Source of the DNA: JAGVSR01 sp963708775
GTDB lineage: Bacteria > Pseudomonadota > Alphaproteobacteria > Rhizobiales > Hyphomicrobiaceae
Direction of reading: 5' to 3'
NCBI GenBank assembly: GCA_963708775.1
Contig: CAVPTI010000002.1
Span: 434,001-498,000 of the forward strand
DNA: 64,000 bases
This document shows, one piece after another, positions 52,719-61,478 of the stretch (positions are counted from its first letter, which is position 1; each line of letters begins with the position of its first letter). The notes beneath the pieces are model-generated. The model was not told where the DNA came from. It saw nothing but the letters and a program-made list of their open reading frames with translations, and did no database searches. Made by a program: the position numbers and the translations under genes.

Positions 52719-53297
52719 ATGAACCTTTGGCTGCGGTTGTTTCGGTGCCTCATTGCCGCTTTCTTCGGTCGTCCGCTCGATCCTGGGCAGGGGGTCTCGC
52801 GACTTACGTTCCGTGTGTGGCCGCACGATCTGGATCCGTCGCTGCACATGAACAACGGCCGCTATCTTACGCTCATGGATCTTGGCCGGCTCGATGTCCT
52901 GGCGCGGAGCGGGCTGTTGCGGGCGGCCTGGCGGCACGGCTGGACGCCCATCGCGAGCGGCATCCAGATTCGGTACCGGCGGGAATTGCGGCTGTGGCAA
53001 GCGTTCCGCATCGAAACGCGGCTCGTGGGATGGCAAACGCATCTCGTCGTCATGGAGCAGCGGTTCGTGATCGAGACAGGACCCTATGCCGGGCAAACTG
53101 CGGCCATCGCCCTGTTCAAAGGCGGGCTCTATGACCGCGCCGAGCGCCGGTTCATCGACGTCAACCGCTTGATGACCGAAGCCGATGTGAAGGCGGAAAG
53201 TCCTACATTGACGCCGGATGTCGTGGCGTTTCTCGCGTCAGACGATGCGATGCGGCAGGTCTTGGGTCGGGGAAGTCACGGGGTCGCTTCCGGTTAA
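52719..53297 (+). CDS. Acyl-CoA thioesterase-like protein (4HBT hot-dog fold)
   Basis: A 192-residue protein resembling the THEM6/YbgC-type hot-dog thioesterases. After a short hydrophobic N-terminus (NLWLRLFRCLIAAFFG) the core reads RVWPHDLDPSLHMNNGRYLTLMDLGRLDVLARSGL, the 4HBT active-site region with Asp and Asn. The ATG at 52719 follows CGGAGACG at suitable spacing; the frame is open from 52605. The substrate is not visible; long-chain acyl-CoA is common for relatives. It diverges from the TPR gene. Confidence 0.8.
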   Translation: MNLWLRLFRCLIAAFFGRPLDPGQGVSRLTFRVWPHDLDPSLHMNNGRYLTLMDLGRLDVLARSGLLRAAWRHGWTPIASGIQIRYRRELRLWQAFRIETRLVGWQTHLVVMEQRFVIETGPYAGQTAAIALFKGGLYDRAERRFIDVNRLMTEADVKAESPTLTPDVVAFLASDDAMRQVLGRGSHGVASG

Positions 53298-53407
53298 GAG
53301 GGCGAGCGAGAACGGCAGGCATTGAAAGCTCCCGGGGCGGCTACAATGACGTGGCACAGGCGCCGGATGCGGCTCGCGCGGCTCTCGATGCGGCCGGGTC
53401 AATCTGA

Positions 53408-54953
53408 TCACGTGAATTGTGCCAGGACCTGGGGCAACGCCTCGGGAAGATCTTCCGCTATCAATCCGCGTCCGAAGCGGCCCGCTGCGTCGCCGTGCAT
53501 CCAGACGGCGGCGCAGGCGGCGTCGAAAGCCGGCATGCCTTGGGCGAGAAGGCCCGTTGCGATGCCGGCAAGTACATCGCCCGATCCGGCGGTTGCGAGC
53601 CACGGGGGTGCGTTGGCGTTGATCGCGGCACGGCCATCGGGAGATGCGATGACGGTGTCGGCGCCTTTCAGGATGACGATCGCGCCGGATTGACTGGCGG
53701 CTGCGCGGGCGCGCTCGAGCTTCGAGCCGGAGCACTCGGGGAAAAGGCGAGCGAACTCGCCTTCGTGGGGTGTGAGCACCACCGGGCGTTCGGGGTTTTC
53801 CCGGATGATGTCGAACAGGGAGGCCGGGCGCGCAGCGGCGGATGTGAGTGCGCTCGTGAAGCCGAAGCCGACGCTGTCTTCGTCATCGCGTTTGGTCTCG
53901 GCAAACGACGTCAGCGCATCGGCGTCGAGGACGACGGCGGCGCCCGAGCGCAAGGCTGCTGCTGTCCACTCGGCTGTTTCGGGCCCGATGCCGGCGCCGG
54001 GGCCGATCAGGATGGCGTTCTTGCGTTTGTCTTCCAGAATGCGGGATAGCGCGGCAGCGCTTTCGCACGGCGCGATCATGATGGCCGTCAGATGGGCTGC
54101 GTTTTCCGGCAAGGCCGACGGGGGGCTCGCGACAGTGACGAGGCCGGCTCCGGCGCGCAGCGCCCCACGGGCAGCAAGACGTGCGGCGCCCGAGTGGAAC
54201 GCCGGCCCTGAAACGACAAGGGCGTGACCGCGTGCATACTTGTGGGCGTCCAGTCGCGGATGAGGAAGGGTAGCCGTCCAAAGAGCGGGGGCGTTCTCGA
54301 ATGTCGTGACGGCGAGATCGCCGGCGAGAACGGACGAGGGAATTCCGATGTCGGCCAGGATGACCTCTCCGCAGAGTCGCGCGTCCCGGGAGGAGCAGGT
54401 GGCCGGGCTTCTTGCGGAAAAACGTGACCGTGCGGGTTGCATGAACGATTGCACCGTGGGCTTGGCCGGTGGTGCCATCGAGCCCGCTCGGGACATCGAC
54501 GGCCAGCACGGGAAGGCCACTCGCGTTGACCGCCTCGATCATCGCAGCGGCCACCCCGTCGGGCGGACGACTGAGGCCGGCCCCGAATAAGGCGTCAATG
54601 ACGAGATGCATGCTTTGGAGTGCAGCCGGGTCCATGGCACGAACGGGGCCGTCCCAGCGACGGGCCGCTTCGGCCGCGTCGCCCTTCAGCGTCGATTTCT
54701 CGCCGATGAGATGGAGGCGGACGTCATAGCTGGCGCGTTTGAGAAGACGGGCTGCCACAAAACCGTCGCCGCCGTTGTTGCCGGGACCACACAGAACGGA
54801 AACGCGCGAACCCGGCTTGACCATGGCCATTGCCTGTTCGGCGACGGCGCGACCGGCATTTTCCATGAGTGTTTGCGAGGCGATGCCTGCGGCGACGGCC
54901 GCGCGGTCGGCGCGAGACATCTGATCGTTGGTCAGCACCTCCAGCATCGGCAT
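53408..54953 (-). pseudogene. nnr: Bifunctional NAD(P)H-hydrate epimerase/dehydratase Nnr, split by a +1 frameshift
   Basis: Nnr repairs damaged, hydrated NAD(P)H. The N-terminal epimerase half, from the ATG at 54953, has LTNDQMSRAD, LMENAGRAVAEQ, CGPGNNGGDGFVAARLL and AVDVPSGLDGTTG. It ends in frame at about 54385 after KKPGHLLLPGRA. The ADP/ATP-dependent dehydratase half starts one base on, with LCGEVILADIGIPSSVL, and runs to 53408. It has LVVSGPAFHSGAARLAARGALRAGAGL, PHEGEFARLF and WLATAGSGDVLAGI. The extra base lies near 54378-54388 (dropping A in GCGACTCTG gives PGRALCGEV). The restored length is 514 residues, typical of the fused enzyme. Confidence 0.88.
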
Positions 54954-55286
54954 GCGGTTCCTTATGGGTGGGGCAAGACGTTGATCGCGCGGTCCCGTCC
55001 GAGATTTTCTAGCCTATCCTTGCGGTGATGCGCACGGGGAGAGGGAAAGGCATGGGCGACCCTCGCAGTGCAGCGGCGGGCTCCGGGGAGTGATCATTTG
55101 ACTGGCGCAACGCCTAACTTTTGGTCTATTGACCGGTCCGGCGGCAGCCAAAAAACAGGCGAAATTTATCTAGTTGGTTGACTTACATTAATAAAATTAG
55201 CGCCACAGAAGTTGGCATGTGGCGTGCTAACCATCGCGCGTGCGGGATTGGGGCAGGCGCCAGTCCGCCGGGGAGGCCGAGGAATC
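54954..55286 (+). promoter_or_regulatory. glnB upstream region with sigma-54-type promoter
   Basis: At 55213-55229 the sequence TTGGCATGTGGCGTGCT fits the sigma-54 consensus YTGGCACGrNNNTTGCW: GG at -24 and GC at -12 with exact spacing and the flanking TTGGCA and TGCT. A transcript would start near 55240, giving a ~47 nt leader. AT-rich DNA (55165-55200) lies just upstream. NtrC activation of glnBA is established in relatives; I found no clear NtrC dyad. The rest of the 333 bp holds no visible gene. Confidence 0.75.
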
Positions 55287-55625
55287 ATGAAAAAAATCGA
55301 AGCCATCATTAAACCGTTCAAACTCGACGAAGTGAAGGAAGCGCTCCAGGAGATCGGCCTGCAAGGAATTACCGTGATCGAGGCGAAGGGATTCGGCCGC
55401 CAGAAGGGGCACACCGAACTCTACCGCGGCGCAGAATATGTCGTTGATTTTCTGCCCAAGGTGAAAATCGAGGTGGTTTTGGCCGACGAGATGCTCGATA
55501 AGGCCGTCGAAGCGATCCAGAAAGCGGCCAAGACCGGCCGCATCGGGGATGGCAAAATCTTTATCTCGAACGTCGAGGAAGCCATTCGCATCCGGACTGG
55601 TGAACACGGCGCGGACGCGATCTGA
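55287..55625 (+). CDS. glnB: Nitrogen regulatory protein P-II
   Basis: A trimeric signal protein that senses 2-oxoglutarate, ATP/ADP and glutamine and controls GlnA adenylylation and NtrB. The 112-residue product starts MKKIEAIIKPFKLDEVKEAL. The T-loop GFGRQKGHTELYRGAEYVVDFLPK includes the uridylylated Tyr51, and RIGDGKIFI and RIRTGE are the B- and C-loops. The ATG at 55287 gives the standard length; the upstream frame is open but non-homologous. It is followed 65 bp later by glnA, the classic glnBA operon. Confidence 0.97.
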   Translation: MKKIEAIIKPFKLDEVKEALQEIGLQGITVIEAKGFGRQKGHTELYRGAEYVVDFLPKVKIEVVLADEMLDKAVEAIQKAAKTGRIGDGKIFISNVEEAIRIRTGEHGADAI

Positions 55626-55690
55626 AAAATGCAGCGGGCCGCAAGAGCCTTGCGCATTGCCATTCAACTGGGATCTCAAGGGGAGTTCTA

Positions 55691-57100
55691 ATGAAGACGG
55701 TCAACGACGTCCTCAAACTCATCAAGGACAAGGACGTGAAGTTCGTGGACCTTCGGTTCTCGGACACCAAGGGCAAGATGCAGCACGTCACCGCCGACGT
55801 TTCTTGCGTCGACGAAGCGATGTTCAGCGACGGTTATGCCTTCGATGGCTCCTCGATCGCCGGCTGGAAAGGCATCGAAGCCTCCGACATGCTCTTGATG
55901 CCGGACGCAGCATCGGCACACATCGACCCCTTCTTCGCCCAGTCCACGCTCGCCATCTTCTGCGACGTGCTCGAACCTTCGACCGGACAGCCCTATGAGC
56001 GCGACCCGCGCTCGATCGCGAAGAAGGCCGAGGCCTTCATGCTCTCACAGGGTATCGGCGACGCCGTTTACTTTGGTCCCGAAGCTGAATTCTTCATTTT
56101 CGACGACGTCAAGTTTTCGACCGACATGTACAAGGTTGGGTTCCAGGTCGACAGCTCGGAGCTGCCGTCGAACTCCGACACTTCGTACGAAATGGGCAAC
56201 CTTGCCCACCGTCCGCGCGTGAAGGGTGGCTACTTCCCGGTCCCGCCGATCGACAGCTGCCAGGATATGCGCTCGGAGATGCTCTCGGTGCTCACCGAAA
56301 TGGGCGTCACGGTGGAAAAGCATCACCATGAAGTTGCGTCGGCCCAGCACGAGCTTGGCGTGAAGTTCGGCCCCATGATCCAGATGGCCGACCACATGCA
56401 GATCTATAAGTACGTGGTGCATCAGGTTGCGCAGGCGTACGGCAAGACCGCGACGTTCATGCCGAAGCCGATCTTCGGCGACAATGGCTCGGGCATGCAC
56501 GTCCACCAGTCGATCTGGAAGGCCGGACAGCCGATGTTCGCCGGCAATAAGTACGCGGACCTCTCGGATACCTGCCTCTACTACATCGGCGGTATTCTCA
56601 AGCACGCCAAAGCCATCAATGCTTTCACGAACCCGCTGACGAACTCCTACAAGCGCCTCGTGCCAGGGTATGAAGCCCCCGTGCTGCTCGCCTACTCGGC
56701 GCGCAACCGTTCGGCGTCTTGCCGCATTCCGCATGTGTCGTCGCCAAAGGCAAAGCGCATCGAAATCCGCTTCCCTGATCCGGGTGCAAATCCCTACCTC
56801 GCCTTTACGGCGATGTTGATGGCCGGTCTCGACGGTATCTTGAACAAGATCAGTCCAGGCGATCCGATGGACAAGAACCTCTACGACCTGCCGCCTGCGG
56901 AACTCGCCAAGATTCCGACGGTGGCCGGATCGCTGCGCGAAGCACTCGACGCTCTCGACAAGGATCGCGCCTTCTTGAAGGCCGGTGGCGTCATGAACGA
57001 CGACATGATCGATGCCTACATCGAACTGCGCATGGCAGAAAACATGCGCTACGAGATGACGCCGCATCCGGTCGAGTACGACATGTATTATTCTGTTTAA
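55691..57100 (+). CDS. glnA: Glutamine synthetase type I
   Basis: The main ammonia-assimilating enzyme (glutamate + NH3 + ATP to glutamine). The 469-residue protein shows FVDLRFSDTKGKMQH, FDGSSIAGWKGIEASDM, GPEAEFFIFDD, KPIFGDNGSGMHVHQSIWK and NRSASCRIP. NLYDLPPAE contains the Tyr adenylylated in GSI-beta enzymes, so it is regulated by GlnE and P-II. AGGGGAG precedes the ATG. It shares an operon with glnB and is distinct from the puuA paralogue at 34 kb. Confidence 0.98.
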   Translation: MKTVNDVLKLIKDKDVKFVDLRFSDTKGKMQHVTADVSCVDEAMFSDGYAFDGSSIAGWKGIEASDMLLMPDAASAHIDPFFAQSTLAIFCDVLEPSTGQPYERDPRSIAKKAEAFMLSQGIGDAVYFGPEAEFFIFDDVKFSTDMYKVGFQVDSSELPSNSDTSYEMGNLAHRPRVKGGYFPVPPIDSCQDMRSEMLSVLTEMGVTVEKHHHEVASAQHELGVKFGPMIQMADHMQIYKYVVHQVAQAYGKTATFMPKPIFGDNGSGMHVHQSIWKAGQPMFAGNKYADLSDTCLYYIGGILKHAKAINAFTNPLTNSYKRLVPGYEAPVLLAYSARNRSASCRIPHVSSPKAKRIEIRFPDPGANPYLAFTAMLMAGLDGILNKISPGDPMDKNLYDLPPAELAKIPTVAGSLREALDALDKDRAFLKAGGVMNDDMIDAYIELRMAENMRYEMTPHPVEYDMYYSV

Positions 57101-57170
57101 GGGCGGTTGGGATGCTCACAGGCATCCGCGCTGTTTAGACAGGTCGTGAACTCCGGGGGGAGTGATGGGG

Positions 57171-57191
57171 GGGCGCTTCGGGCCGCCCTTT
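57171..57191 (+). terminator. Weak hairpin after glnA
   Basis: A 5 bp stem GGGCG / CGCCC with an 8 nt loop followed by TTT lies 70 bp after the glnA stop, within a G-rich stretch. It could be the operon terminator, but the stem is short. Confidence 0.3.
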
Positions 57192-57264
57192 CGCTTTGCA
57201 GCTGGCTCGGCGAATGGCAGCGTGACAAGCCGCGCGTTCGAATGAGCCGCAGAGCGGTTGATGA

Positions 57265-57558
57265 TCAGTAGAAGATCAACACGCCCAACAGCACGAACGC
57301 GAGTGCGGCACGATAGAAGTTGCGCTCGTTCGCCCAGAGCCAGTTGAGAAGTCTCCGCGGCATCTCGGCCCAGCTGAGGCGCGCGAGCCACGACAACATC
57401 AAGCCGACAACAAGACCGATCGACAGCGAACGATAATCCAGCAGAGGTGCGCCTTCACTGACGGGAGCGCGCATCAACCCTGCGCCGATCATGGCGACCG
57501 CACTGGCTGCAATCAAACCGACGGCCATCAGTGAAACGAAACTGAGTACGGGCTTCAT
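57265..57558 (-). CDS. Small hypothetical membrane protein
   Basis: A 97-residue protein of unknown function with three hydrophobic segments: ~5-28 (LSFVSLMAVGLIAASAVAMIGAGL), ~45-62 (LSIGLVVGLMLSWLARL) and ~82-97 (AALAFVLLGVLIFY). Trp- and Arg-rich sequence (WAEMPRRLLNWLWANERN) lies between the second and third and is likely at the membrane surface. It is convergent with glnA. No motif gives a function. Confidence 0.65.
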   Translation of the reverse strand: MKPVLSFVSLMAVGLIAASAVAMIGAGLMRAPVSEGAPLLDYRSLSIGLVVGLMLSWLARLSWAEMPRRLLNWLWANERNFYRAALAFVLLGVLIFY

Positions 57559-58331
57559 CGTGACGAGCTTTCTCCTCTGCGTCGTCGCAGCCTAGCTTTT
57601 TCGATTTAACAATTGGTCAACCATGACCGTCGCAGTGCAGTGCGAGATCAGTTCAGTGGCCACATCGTTTGTGAATTGACAGCTGTCGGGACGAGGCGCA
57701 GTCTTTGGTCATTCTCGAAGGGAGGTCTAAGAAAATGTCTCCACCGGGTAGTCTTTCGCCGCTGTAGAAGCGGCCCTGACGCAGCACTTCTGACGCGATG
57801 CGCGGCGTGCCAGCACGCGGCAAAGATCGTTGGGACTTGCGAGAAACGTGAGCAAAGCGGCAGCGCAGATGCGCTATGCGCGACTGGCTCACAAAGTTTC
57901 TAACATGCGTTGGTCAAGCGCCGTCTCGAAGCGGCAGAAACAGAAAAATTTGAACTGATGTAACGGAGTGCCATCGTCGCTCGTGCCGATGTCCGGTACG
58001 TGTGCCCGATGACGGAGATTTCGGTCGGGAGACGAGCGTGACCGCGGTACGCTCTCATAAGTCCGACTGGAACGTCAGCATGGCGGCGGGACGCAACTCT
58101 GATGATCTAAGGTGATTGGGTCGGGAGAACAGGCGGCACATCGAGGAACGGCAACACGGATCCGGGTCAGCGCCCAGCGCACCGACCCACGACGGACCGG
58201 ACGGCCGGCAACCCGAACCGCAAACATCCTCTCCGAACGAGCCCAGCGCTCTGAGCCCGGGACAGGCAGCCGCCTTTTCCGGGCTCTTGCTTTGCGGATG
58301 CCATGTCGGCGTAGAGCTGCAACAAAGCGCC
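57559..58331. other. Gene-poor gap between small membrane protein and DUF4846 gene
   Basis: About 770 bp in which I find no ORF with homology-like features or good codon pattern; short open frames here lack ribosome sites. It contains a compound hairpin at 58253-58286 with a T-rich tail. I compared it by eye with SRP RNA, RNase P RNA and tmRNA hallmarks and saw none. It may include an unrecognised small RNA. Confidence 0.5.
58253..58293 (+). terminator. Orphan compound hairpin with T-rich tail
   Basis: An 8 bp outer stem GAGCCCGG / CCGGGCTC (58253-58260 with 58279-58286) encloses an inner stem AGGC-agcc-GCCT and TTT, and is followed by TTGCTTT. It looks like a Rho-independent terminator but has no recognised gene upstream on this strand, so it may end a small RNA transcribed from the 57.6-58.25 kb gap. 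Confidence 0.5.
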
Positions 58332-59171
58332 ATGATCCGATGCCAGCTTTTTCGACTGATGACCAACCATGGTGCCGATTGCGTGCTGTCCCTCAGAGCT
58401 TTCATTGCCGTCTTTCTACTCAGCGTCCTTTCGAGCGGCGCACCACTGGTCGCGGCCGAGTCTCGATATCTTTGGAAACCCGAATCTGCCGGCGAAGCGC
58501 TCGAACGGCGATATCCGCCTCCGACCGGCTTTGCGCGGGTGCCGGTGGAGCCGCAGTCGTTCGCCGAATGGCTGCGTGGGCTGCCAATGAAGTCGTCCGG
58601 CACGGCCGTTCTCCTGCACACGGGGGCGCAGAAGTGGCGGCAGGATGTGCATGCGGGCGTCGTGGACATCGACGTGGGTCAGCGCGATCTGCAGCAATGC
58701 GCCGACGCGGTGATGCGGCTTCGTGCAGAGTGGCTCTACTCACTCGGCCGCAAGTCCGACATCGCGTTCAACGACACGCAAGGCAAGCGGCTGCGGTTCT
58801 CTTCGCGATCGAAGCAGGACTATCCCGGCTTTCGAAAGTACATGGATTTTGTTTTCGCCTACGCAGGGACGTATTCGCTCGAGCGGGAGCTCGCAGAAGT
58901 GGATGTGGATGACATCCGCGCGGGAGATGTCTTCATCAAAGGCGGATTTCCTGGGCACGCCGTGCTCGTGACCGATGTCGTGGCCAATCCGGCCACGGGG
59001 GAGAAGCGCTTTCTGCTGATGCAGAGCTACATGCCGGCGCAGGACATCCACGTGTTGAAGAACCCGGCCTCAGCGGACGGCTCGCCTTGGTATTCGACGA
59101 CGTTCGGCGCGACGCTCGTGACACCCGAATGGCAATTCTCGCGATTGCAACTCAGGCGCTGGAGGTCTTGA
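58332..59171 (+). CDS. DUF4846 family exported protein
   Basis: A protein of the uncharacterised DUF4846 family. Family marks are PPPTGFARVPVEPQSFAEWLRGLP, VVDIDVGQRDLQQCADAVMRLRAEWLY, FRKYMDFVFAYAGTYSLERELAEV, IRAGDVFIKGGFPGHAVLVTDV and LLMQSYMPAQDIHVLKNP. A hydrophobic stretch (LSLRAFIAVFLLSVLSSGAPLVAA) is a signal peptide or anchor. The start is uncertain (ATG 58332, ATG 58359 or GTG 58383; none has a good ribosome site). With the first, it is 279 residues with Cys123 and His209 conserved-looking. Its 3' end overlaps the convergent NlpC/P60 gene by 20 bp. Confidence 0.82.
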   Translation: MIRCQLFRLMTNHGADCVLSLRAFIAVFLLSVLSSGAPLVAAESRYLWKPESAGEALERRYPPPTGFARVPVEPQSFAEWLRGLPMKSSGTAVLLHTGAQKWRQDVHAGVVDIDVGQRDLQQCADAVMRLRAEWLYSLGRKSDIAFNDTQGKRLRFSSRSKQDYPGFRKYMDFVFAYAGTYSLERELAEVDVDDIRAGDVFIKGGFPGHAVLVTDVVANPATGEKRFLLMQSYMPAQDIHVLKNPASADGSPWYSTTFGATLVTPEWQFSRLQLRRWRS

Positions 59172-60021
59172 GGCGCTTGACCGCCAGCAGCGGTGTTCCC
59201 GACTTGGCGATGCGATCGGCCGCTTCGGGAAGTGTTTCGGCCACGGTAGCCATGTGGTGCGCATTGGCGTGCAGCAGCATGATGCCGTCGGTCATGATGC
59301 CGACGTGGCCCTTCCAAAACACGAGGTCGCCGCGTTCGAGGCCTTCGTAATCAGCCGATACTTCGATGGCTTGGCCCAATTCAGCAAACTGCATGTCGCT
59401 GTCGCGCGGGGCGACGATGCCGGCCGCCTGGAGCGACAGTTGCACCAAGCCGGAGCAATCGATGCCGATGCGCGTCTTGCCGCCCCATAGGTAGGGGGTA
59501 TCGATGAGCCGCTCGGCGACTTCGACGAAGTCTCGCGCGCCTTTATCCAATCCGGCGATGTGGCGGTTAAAGACCCAGGCGCCGATGTGCGTTTTGCTGA
59601 AGCGTTCGCCCTCCTCGACGACGCTCAATTCGGAATTGAGGCTGAGGTGCATGATCGGAGCGCACTTCATGTCAGGTTCGGGGTAGAGGAACGTCCCGAT
59701 AGCCTTCACGCGATGGGTCGGCTCGACGATCACATCGGACAGCGCCGTGGCGGGGACGTAGCCGACATAGCCGTCGCGTTCGAGTTGTACCCAGGCCCAA
59801 CCGTCCTGCTCGTCGAAGACGCTGACACGCTCGCCGTAAAGGGCTTCCGTATCAAGGCCATCGGAGGGTACAGGGCGGCGGCGCAAGGCAACGGCCGGGC
59901 GGATGACCTGGGCTGGCTGGCCGGCGATGTAGCGCAACGCTTCGTAGCGCCCGATGAGGCGCTCGTCGGCAAGATCAGGGCGGATGGCGTTGCGGCGGGT
60001 GTCGAGACGTTCGCCCGTCAT
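59152..60021 (-). CDS. NlpC/P60 family cysteine peptidase with SH3-like domains
   Basis: A 289-residue C40-family peptidase that probably cuts gamma-D-Glu-diaminopimelate type bonds of wall peptides. Residues ~38-155 contain bacterial SH3-like regions (GERVSVFDEQDGWAWVQLERDGYVGYVP). The catalytic domain (~162-275) has Cys189 in RIGIDCSGLVQLSL, His239 in GDLVFWKGHVGIMTDG and a third polar residue around His251 in LLHANAHHM. There is no signal peptide, so it likely acts on imported peptides in the cytosol, like DipM-independent recycling enzymes. It overlaps the M17 aminopeptidase gene by 4 bp. Confidence 0.9.
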   Translation of the reverse strand: MTGERLDTRRNAIRPDLADERLIGRYEALRYIAGQPAQVIRPAVALRRRPVPSDGLDTEALYGERVSVFDEQDGWAWVQLERDGYVGYVPATALSDVIVEPTHRVKAIGTFLYPEPDMKCAPIMHLSLNSELSVVEEGERFSKTHIGAWVFNRHIAGLDKGARDFVEVAERLIDTPYLWGGKTRIGIDCSGLVQLSLQAAGIVAPRDSDMQFAELGQAIEVSADYEGLERGDLVFWKGHVGIMTDGIMLLHANAHHMATVAETLPEAADRIAKSGTPLLAVKRLKTSSA

Positions 60022-61478
60022 GCGCCGGCCTCGCTTTCGCGGCGAAGCACTTCGAGCACGGTGCGTGCGGTCTGCACTTCACCGCCGCGCGGGCCGAGGG
60101 GCCGCCCGGCGGGACGCCAGCCGTACAGATCGAAATGGGCAAAGCGCGGCGCGCTTTTCACGAAGCGCTTGAGGAACAGTGCCGCCGTTATGGAGCCCGC
60201 AAACGGGCTCTCCCACACGTTGTTCATGTCAGCGACATCGCTGTCGAGATTGCGATCGTAACCCGGCCAGAGCGGCAGACGCCAGACGGGGTCACCGATG
60301 GCTTCGCCGGTTTCCTGGAGGCGTGCTGCGAGGGCGCTATCATTCGTAAAGAGCGCCGGCAAATCTGGCCCAAGTGCGGTACGGGCCGCGCCCGTGAGCG
60401 TCGCAAAGACAAAGATACTATCGGGTGCGCCCTCGTCTGCGAGCGTCAAGGCGTCGGCCAGGACGAGGCGACCCTCCGCGTCCGTGTTGCCGATTTCGAC
60501 GGTGATGCCGGAGCGGCTCTTGAGGACGTCGCCGGGGCGGAAGGCATCGCCTGCAATTGCGTTCTCGGCGGAGGCGATCAGAAGCTTCAGGCGAACGTCG
60601 ATCCCCTGCCCCATGATCATGTGGGCGATGGAGAGGGCGACTGCGGCGCCACCCATGTCCTTCTTCATGATCAGCATGGCGGAGGCTGGCTTGATGTCGA
60701 GCCCGCCGGTATCGAACGTGATGCCTTTGCCGACGAGCGTGATCTTGGGCGCGTCAGGGCGGCCACCGGGCTTGTGCCAATCGAGTTCGATCAGGCGCGG
60801 GGGACGGGGGCTCGCGCGGCCAACGGCATGGATCATGGGAAAGTTCTGCAACAGAAGATCATCGCCGACGACAGAGCGGACCGTTGCGCCATGGAGTGCA
60901 GCGACAGATCTCACGGCCGTTTCGATCTCGGCGGGCCCAAGGTCGCTGGCGGGGGTATTGATGAGGTCGCGGCCGAGCCACGCGGCTTCGACGGTGTTGG
61001 CCAGGCGTGCACGATCGACGTCTGGCGGTAAAACGAGCCGGGCCGCTTTTGTATCGCCATTTTGCTTGTTCGGCTTGTAGCGGCGGTAGCGATAGGCGCC
61101 CAAAGCCCACGATAGGGCGGCAAGGTCCGGCTGCGCGAAGCCCTGACCAAGCCGATAGGCTCCGGCCGGGAGGGATCCGGCCACGTGTCCGAGAAGAAGG
61201 TCGGAGGGGCCGCAGGGTTCGCCCGAAGGAGCACTGCCGGCGCCAAGCAGAACGGCAGCGATGTCGCCGTTGGCCGAGGGCAATAGAACATGGGCTTTGG
61301 CCGCGCCCTTAAATCCCGTGGTCTCGGCCCAGCGACGGGTTGCTGCGTCGGGGAGGATGTCTTCCAGATGGCCGGCAGGCACGAGATGGATCGGGATCGC
61401 GGCCTCGCCGGGTTGGGCAAAAAGCTCAAGCGCGTCGGGTCGTGCGACCGGATTGGCGGGGGAGTGTGGCGTCGTCAT
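60018..61478 (-). CDS. Leucyl aminopeptidase family protein (M17)
   Basis: A dizinc aminopeptidase that removes N-terminal residues from short peptides in the cytosol. The 486-residue protein has the M17 catalytic core: LVGKGITFDTGGLDIKPASAMLIMKKDMGGAA with the metal-binding Lys and Asp residues, SAENAIAGDAFRPGDVLKSRSG, and the signature NTDAEGRLVLADAL. A C-terminal stretch similar to DMNNVWESPFAGSITAALFLKRF follows. It is of the PepB-like group common in alphaproteobacteria. Its stop overlaps the start of the NlpC/P60 peptidase gene, so the two are probably co-translated and act in sequence on peptides. Confidence 0.93.
   Translation of the reverse strand: MTTPHSPANPVARPDALELFAQPGEAAIPIHLVPAGHLEDILPDAATRRWAETTGFKGAAKAHVLLPSANGDIAAVLLGAGSAPSGEPCGPSDLLLGHVAGSLPAGAYRLGQGFAQPDLAALSWALGAYRYRRYKPNKQNGDTKAARLVLPPDVDRARLANTVEAAWLGRDLINTPASDLGPAEIETAVRSVAALHGATVRSVVGDDLLLQNFPMIHAVGRASPRPPRLIELDWHKPGGRPDAPKITLVGKGITFDTGGLDIKPASAMLIMKKDMGGAAVALSIAHMIMGQGIDVRLKLLIASAENAIAGDAFRPGDVLKSRSGITVEIGNTDAEGRLVLADALTLADEGAPDSIFVFATLTGAARTALGPDLPALFTNDSALAARLQETGEAIGDPVWRLPLWPGYDRNLDSDVADMNNVWESPFAGSITAALFLKRFVKSAPRFAHFDLYGWRPAGRPLGPRGGEVQTARTVLEVLRRESEAGA

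Noticed and set aside
55118..55136. NtrC site at GGTC-TATT-GACC upstream of glnB
   Set aside because: A 4 bp dyad without the GCAC/GTGC core of NtrC sites is too weak.
58100..58293. SRP RNA, RNase P RNA or tmRNA gene
   Set aside because: None of the conserved loop sequences of these RNAs is visible; only a terminator-like hairpin is.
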